Origin: CAYZPB01 sp964480445
Lineage (GTDB): Bacteria > Bacillota > Bacilli > Tepidibacillales > Tepidibacillaceae
DNA length: 26,881 bases
Reading direction: 5' to 3'
NCBI GenBank assembly: GCA_964480445.1
Contig: CAYZPB010000007.1
Location: 1-26,881, forward strand
A program made the position numbers and the translations under genes. Below the pieces are notes generated by a model, which worked only from the letters and a program-made list of their open reading frames with translations, searched no databases and was not told the DNA's origin. Shown here piece by piece: positions 22,566-26,881 of this stretch (its first letter is position 1; each line of letters starts with the position of its first letter).

Positions 22566-24032
22566 ATGTCACTGCGAGATTTAACAATTAAAGAGATAAA
22601 TAGTAAGTTGCGTCAGAAAGAACTTACGGCAACAGATTTAGTTAAGCTCTCCTTCAAAAGAATTGCTGAAGTAGAGTCAGATGTGCAAGCCTTTATCACC
22701 TTGGATGAGCAGAATGCTTTAGCGGCGGCGGCGGCGCTAGATGAAAGGATTGCAGCGGGAGCCGACTTAGGGTTATTAGCAGCTTTGCCAGTCGGTGTTA
22801 AGGATAATATTTCGACTAAGGGAGTATTGACGACTTGTGGCAGTAAAATGTTAGTCAATTACATACCTGTATATAATGCGACTGTCTATGACAGAGTGGT
22901 TGATGAAGGCTCAATCATGGTCGGAAAAACAAATATGGATGAGTTTGCCATGGGCTCTTCAACTGAGTACTCGGCATTTCAACCAAGCTATAATCCATGG
23001 GACCTTAATCGGGTGCCAGGGGGGTCAAGTGGTGGTTCGGCGGCAGCAGTTGCCAGCGGTGAAGTTTATTACGCGCTAGGCTCTGATACAGGCGGATCGA
23101 TTCGTCAGCCGGCTGCCTATACTGGGATAGTTGGCTTTAAGCCAAGCTATGGTTTAGTTTCGCGTTATGGCTTGGTTGCGAATGCCTCATCCTTAGACCA
23201 TGTCGGTCCACTTACCAAAAATGTTGAGGATGCAGCCTACGTTTTGCAGGCGATTGCTGGCAAGGATCCAATGGATTCAATGATGAGCGATGTGGAGGTA
23301 CCAGATTATGCTGCTGCCTTAACAGGCGATATTAAGGGAATGCGGATTGGTGTTGCTAAGGAATATTTTATTGAAGGCATTGATCCAGCGGTTAAAGAGG
23401 CTGTCATAGAATCTGTTAAGGTTTTTGAAGATTTAGGGGCAACTGTTGATGAAGTATCACTACCGCATAGCGAGTATGCAATCGCGGCTAATTATATTAT
23501 TTTAGCAGCTGAAGCGGGTTCCAATCTAGGTCGTTTTGACGGCGTGCGCTATGGTCTGCGAGCTGAGAAACCTGAAAGTTTGCAGGATATGTATCTACGA
23601 ACTCGCAGTGAGGCTCTTGGACCGGAAGTTAAGCGGCGGATTATCTTTGGCAACTATGTACTGGGTACCGGTCACTATGAGGATTATTTTTTGCAGGCAC
23701 AGCGTGTGAGGACATTAGTAAAAAATGATTATGATCAGGTTTTTGCAAAATATGACTTGGTGCTGGGGCCAACGACACCGACAACAGCATTTAAGATAAA
23801 CGATAATACCAATGATCCATTGACCATGTATCACAGTGATATTCTAACGGTAGCAGCTAATCTAGCCGGCTTGCCGGCGATTAGTCTACCATGTGGTTTT
23901 GCCGATGGGCTACCAGTGGGTTTACAGCTTACTGGCAAACAGTTCGCTGATGCGGATGTTCTGCGTGCGGCTTATGCCTATGAGCAGAGCACTGAGCATC
24001 ACAAGGCACAACCGAAGAGTAGAAAGGGGTAG
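22566..24032 (+). CDS. gatA: GatA, glutaminyl-tRNA amidotransferase subunit A (amidase)
   Basis: GatA is the amidase-signature glutaminase that supplies ammonia to GatB for transamidation. It has 488 residues. The Ser-cisSer-Lys triad is intact at Lys79 (PVGVKDN), Ser154 (GGSSGGSAAA) and Ser178 (SDTGGSIRQPA), the same numbers as in well-studied Gram-positive GatA. GFKPSYGLVSRYGLVA and LGPTTPTTAF further support the call. Its intact glutamine site contrasts with the altered sites in PurQ and PurF. The gene lies 11 nt after gatC with SD GGGGGAGAG. Confidence 0.98.
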   Translation: MSLRDLTIKEINSKLRQKELTATDLVKLSFKRIAEVESDVQAFITLDEQNALAAAAALDERIAAGADLGLLAALPVGVKDNISTKGVLTTCGSKMLVNYIPVYNATVYDRVVDEGSIMVGKTNMDEFAMGSSTEYSAFQPSYNPWDLNRVPGGSSGGSAAAVASGEVYYALGSDTGGSIRQPAAYTGIVGFKPSYGLVSRYGLVANASSLDHVGPLTKNVEDAAYVLQAIAGKDPMDSMMSDVEVPDYAAALTGDIKGMRIGVAKEYFIEGIDPAVKEAVIESVKVFEDLGATVDEVSLPHSEYAIAANYIILAAEAGSNLGRFDGVRYGLRAEKPESLQDMYLRTRSEALGPEVKRRIIFGNYVLGTGHYEDYFLQAQRVRTLVKNDYDQVFAKYDLVLGPTTPTTAFKINDNTNDPLTMYHSDILTVAANLAGLPAISLPCGFADGLPVGLQLTGKQFADADVLRAAYAYEQSTEHHKAQPKSRKG

Positions 24033-24037
24033 ACGAA

Positions 24038-25465
24038 ATGACTTATGAAACGGTAATTGGTTTAGAAGTTCACGTGGAGTTGGCGACAAAAACTAAGATT
24101 TTCTGTGGTTGTTCGACAGAGTTTGGTGCGGCACCTAATACAAATGTCTGCCCAGGCTGCTTGGCGATGCCTGGTTCCTTGCCAGTCTTGAATAAACAGG
24201 CGGTGGAGTTTGGCATGATGGCGGCTCTGGCGCTTAATTGTGATATTAAGCTTGAGAATAAATTTGACCGCAAACACTATTTTTATCCAGATTTAGCTTC
24301 TGCATATCAGAAATCGCAGTTTTATATGCCGATCGCTGTTAATGGTTGGATTGATATTGATGTAGAAGGTAAGAAGAAGCGGATCCGTATCAACCGAGTT
24401 CATCTAGAGGAAGATGCGGGTAAACTGACACATAGCGAGAATGATGGTGGTAGTCTAGTAGATTACAATCGTGCGGGGATGCCTTTAATTGAGATTGTTT
24501 CCGAGGCTGATCTTCGTTCGCCTGCAGAGGCGCGTGCTTATCTAGAAAAGCTTAAGGCAATTATACAATACACAGGTGTTTCTGATGTGAGGATGGAAGA
24601 AGGTTCGCTGCGCTGTGACGCAAACATTAGTCTGCGACCGAGCGGACAGGAGAAGTTTGGTACCAAGCGCGAACTAAAAAATATGAACTCTTTCCGTGCT
24701 GTTGAGCGGGCGATGGAGTATGAGGTTGAGAAACAGGCTGAGATGCTTAATGCTGGCGAAATAATTACACAGCAGACTTTACGTTGGGACGAGGGCAAAG
24801 GTGTTACAATCGCAATGCGCGGTAAGGAAGAGGCGGAGGATTATCGCTATTTTCCTGATCCAGACTTAGTACTGATTAGGCTAACTGATGAGGATGTGGA
24901 ACGCGTCAGCAAAGATTTACCGGAATTACCAGATGCACGACTAGCGCGTTATGTTGAGCAGTATGATTTATCAGAATATGATGCGAGTATTTTGACCTCG
25001 TTAAAGGAGTTAGCTGACTTTTTCGAACTTGCGGTAGCTGAGACAGACGATTATAAGTCGGTTGCCAACTGGATGATGGGCGATTTACTGGCTTACTTAA
25101 ATACAAACTATTTGGAAGTTAAAGATTTAAAGCTGGCACCAAGCTCCTTGGGGCAGATGGTTGAGCTGATTAATAATGGAACTATTAGCGGGAAAATTGC
25201 TAAAACAGTATTCGAAGAAATGCTAGCCAGTGGTAAAGACCCACAGACGATCGTTAAGGAAAAGGGTCTAGTACAGATTTCTGATGAGGGTGAGCTAGGA
25301 ACTATAATTGCACAAGTAGTTGCTGATAATCCGGAATCGGTTGCGGATTACCAAGGCGGTAAGGCGCAAGCTTTCGGCTTCTTGGTTGGGCAAGTAATGA
25401 AGGCAACTCGCGGTAAGGCGAATCCACAATTAGTTAATAAACTGCTAAAGGAGAAATTAGGTTAG
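24038..25465 (+). CDS. gatB: GatB, Asp/Glu-tRNA amidotransferase subunit B (kinase/transamidase)
   Basis: GatB phosphorylates and amidates the tRNA-bound Glu or Asp. It has 475 residues, the normal length. The cradle domain shows VIGLEVHVELATKTKIFC, the zinc site CGCSTEFG and CPGC, DRKHYFYPDLASAYQ, EEDAGKLTH and YNRAGMPLIEIVSE. Catalytic-region motifs SLRCDANISLRP and RELKNMNSFRAVERA follow, then MRGKEEAEDYRYFPDPDL. The C-terminal YqeY-like tail contains GKAQAFGFLVGQVMKAT. It lies 5 nt after gatA and directly abuts the next gene. Confidence 0.98.
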   Translation: MTYETVIGLEVHVELATKTKIFCGCSTEFGAAPNTNVCPGCLAMPGSLPVLNKQAVEFGMMAALALNCDIKLENKFDRKHYFYPDLASAYQKSQFYMPIAVNGWIDIDVEGKKKRIRINRVHLEEDAGKLTHSENDGGSLVDYNRAGMPLIEIVSEADLRSPAEARAYLEKLKAIIQYTGVSDVRMEEGSLRCDANISLRPSGQEKFGTKRELKNMNSFRAVERAMEYEVEKQAEMLNAGEIITQQTLRWDEGKGVTIAMRGKEEAEDYRYFPDPDLVLIRLTDEDVERVSKDLPELPDARLARYVEQYDLSEYDASILTSLKELADFFELAVAETDDYKSVANWMMGDLLAYLNTNYLEVKDLKLAPSSLGQMVELINNGTISGKIAKTVFEEMLASGKDPQTIVKEKGLVQISDEGELGTIIAQVVADNPESVADYQGGKAQAFGFLVGQVMKATRGKANPQLVNKLLKEKLG

Positions 25466-26869
25466 ATGAAAAGGCCTAGGCAGGCAGGTGGTCAGTCTGA
25501 TAAGCCACCTGTTAGCAAAAATCAAGAGATTATATTAAAGATAACTGATCTCAGCCATGAGGGACTGGGTGTTGGTAAATATGAGGGCTACACCCTCTTT
25601 ATAGCAGACGCGTTGCCTGAAGAATTAATTCGGGCGCGCGTCGTTAAGGTTAATCGGCGATTTGGTTATGCACGATTACTGGAAATCTTGGAGCCAAGTA
25701 GGGAACGGGTGGCTGCACATTGTACAATTTACGGCAGTTGCGGCGGCTGCCAGCTGCAGCACCTCTCTTATCCGGCACAGCTTGCGTGGAAGCGCGAACT
25801 TGTGACGAATAACCTAAAGCGGCTGGGTGGGATAGAGGCGGTAGAAATTGCGGAGACGTTGGGAATGGCTGAGCCTTGGCTCTATCGAAATAAGTTGCAG
25901 GTACCTTTTGCGGAGTCGGAAGGGCGATTAATTTCGGGCTTTTATGCCAGGAGGACAAACCGCGTGATTGATATGCAGGAATGCCTGATCCAGGATGATG
26001 TCGGCAACAGGATTAATCAGGCTGTGCGGAATATTGCCGGGGAAATAAAGATTCCGGCCTATGATCCGAAGAGCGGGCAGGGTGTTCTGCGGCATGCAGT
26101 GACACGGACTGCGGCAGCAACCGGTGAAACGATGTTGATCTTGGTGACCAATGAGTGGGATTTTGCCGGTAAGGCAGAGCTAGTGGAACGCTTGCTGGCG
26201 GAGTTGCCAGACTTGACTAGTCTGGTGCAGAATCTTAATCAACGGCGGGATAATGTGATACTGGGGGATGAATTTGTCACCTTGGCTGGAGCAGACGTGA
26301 TCTATGATGAGCTGGCGGGTGTACGTTTTGCGATCTCGCCACCTTCCTTTTATCAGGTGAATCCGGAGCAGACACGGGTTTTGTACGAGAAGGCTGTTGA
26401 GTTTGCACAGTTGACAGGCGAGGAGATTGTGATTGATGCCTACTGTGGAATCGGCACAATTTCGCTATTTTTAGCGCAAAAGGCTAAACATGTGTACGGA
26501 GTCGAGATTGTGGAAGAAGCGATTCGTGATGCGCGAATTAATGCCGAGCTAAATGAGATAGATAATGTGAGCTATGTTTTGGGAGCTGCAGAAGAGGTTA
26601 TGGCGGAGTGGCAGAAGGAAGGCACTAAGGCTGATGTAATAGTTGTTGATCCACCACGCAAAGGCTGTGAACCTGCTTTGCTCGAGGCGATAATTGCTAT
26701 GGGACCAGAGCGGGTAGTCTATGTTTCATGTAATCCAGCAACGCTAGCGCGGGACTTGGGAATACTGGAAGCTGGTGGCTATAAGACAATGAAGGTGCAG
26801 CCGGTTGATATGTTTCCGCAGACTGTGCACGTTGAGTGCGTAGCATTGATGTCTAGGATAGAAAATTAA
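25466..26869 (+). CDS. rlmCD: 23S rRNA (uracil-5-)-methyltransferase RlmD/RlmCD type
   Basis: This SAM-dependent enzyme makes m5U in 23S rRNA; in Bacillus one protein (YefA/RlmCD) modifies both U747 and U1939. It has 467 residues. An N-terminal TRAM domain (KITDLSHEGLGVGKYEGYTL) precedes the 4Fe-4S site with Cys86, Cys92 and Cys95 (CTIYGSCGGCQLQH) and a fourth Cys near MQECLIQ. The methyltransferase domain shows IDAYCGIGTISLF (SAM loop), VDPPRKGCE and YVSCNPATLARDL with the nucleophilic Cys. ATG immediately follows the gatB TAG; SD AAGGAG is 12 nt upstream. In Bacillus other genes, including dgkB, lie between gatB and this gene; here there is none. Confidence 0.95.
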   Translation: MKRPRQAGGQSDKPPVSKNQEIILKITDLSHEGLGVGKYEGYTLFIADALPEELIRARVVKVNRRFGYARLLEILEPSRERVAAHCTIYGSCGGCQLQHLSYPAQLAWKRELVTNNLKRLGGIEAVEIAETLGMAEPWLYRNKLQVPFAESEGRLISGFYARRTNRVIDMQECLIQDDVGNRINQAVRNIAGEIKIPAYDPKSGQGVLRHAVTRTAAATGETMLILVTNEWDFAGKAELVERLLAELPDLTSLVQNLNQRRDNVILGDEFVTLAGADVIYDELAGVRFAISPPSFYQVNPEQTRVLYEKAVEFAQLTGEEIVIDAYCGIGTISLFLAQKAKHVYGVEIVEEAIRDARINAELNEIDNVSYVLGAAEEVMAEWQKEGTKADVIVVDPPRKGCEPALLEAIIAMGPERVVYVSCNPATLARDLGILEAGGYKTMKVQPVDMFPQTVHVECVALMSRIEN

Positions 26870-26881
26870 AATAGGGTTGAA

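Noticed and set aside
22725..22745. GCGGCGGCGGCG run in gatA as a repeat expansion
   Set aside because: It encodes the Ala-rich stretch expected in the GatA N-terminal region and keeps the family residue numbering exact (Lys79, Ser154, Ser178).
1..26881. tRNA, rRNA, CRISPR, insertion sequence or prophage content
   Set aside because: Coding sequences fill nearly the whole window; no spaced repeats, transposase genes or RNA-gene-like intergenic stretches were seen. No gap exceeds about 170 bp.

Overview
The window is a dense, moderately AT-rich stretch of a bacterial chromosome, almost certainly from the class Bacilli (Firmicutes). The evidence is a purQ-L-F-M-N-H-D purine operon with a 4Fe-4S-type PurF, followed by the yerB/yerC-pcrB-pcrA-ligA-camS and gatCAB-rlmCD genes in the general order known from Bacillus subtilis, with strong Shine-Dalgarno sequences. 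I cannot name the genus. No RNA genes, insertion sequences, prophage genes or CRISPR arrays are visible.

Region 1 (1-9769): the distal half of the de novo purine operon. A truncated purQ enters from the left edge; purL, purF, purM, purN and purH follow with overlaps or short gaps. After a 134-bp AT-rich gap comes purD, fused in frame to a complete TraB/PrgY-type membrane protein. The operon has other oddities. PurQ lacks the usual catalytic His and Glu of its glutaminase triad, PurF has an altered glutamine pocket, and the 3' ends of purM and purH, stop codon included, are repeated in short tandem arrays.

Region 2 (9770-16181): a DUF3048 lipoprotein (YerB-like), a TrpR-fold regulator (YerC-like), PcrB (heptaprenylglyceryl phosphate synthase), PcrA helicase and NAD-dependent DNA ligase. 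Neither the lipoprotein nor PcrA has an ATG, GTG or TTG at the place its protein must begin; both appear to start at ATT.

Region 3 (16171-19525): a minus-strand AI-2E-family membrane protein converging on ligA, a CamS-type lipoprotein diverging from it, then minus-strand proline dehydrogenase (putM) converging on camS. A 166-bp divergent region separates putM from rocA and carries a 17-bp imperfect direct repeat.

Region 4 (19526-26869): seven tightly packed plus-strand genes: rocA (with putM, proline to glutamate), mtnN and luxS (S-adenosylhomocysteine detoxification and AI-2 formation, translationally overlapped), gatC-gatA-gatB (tRNA amidotransferase) and rlmCD (23S rRNA m5U methyltransferase).

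Most of this is housekeeping. The parts that merit a second look are the PurD-TraB fusion, the paired glutaminase-site changes in PurQ and PurF, and the two apparent AUU starts.
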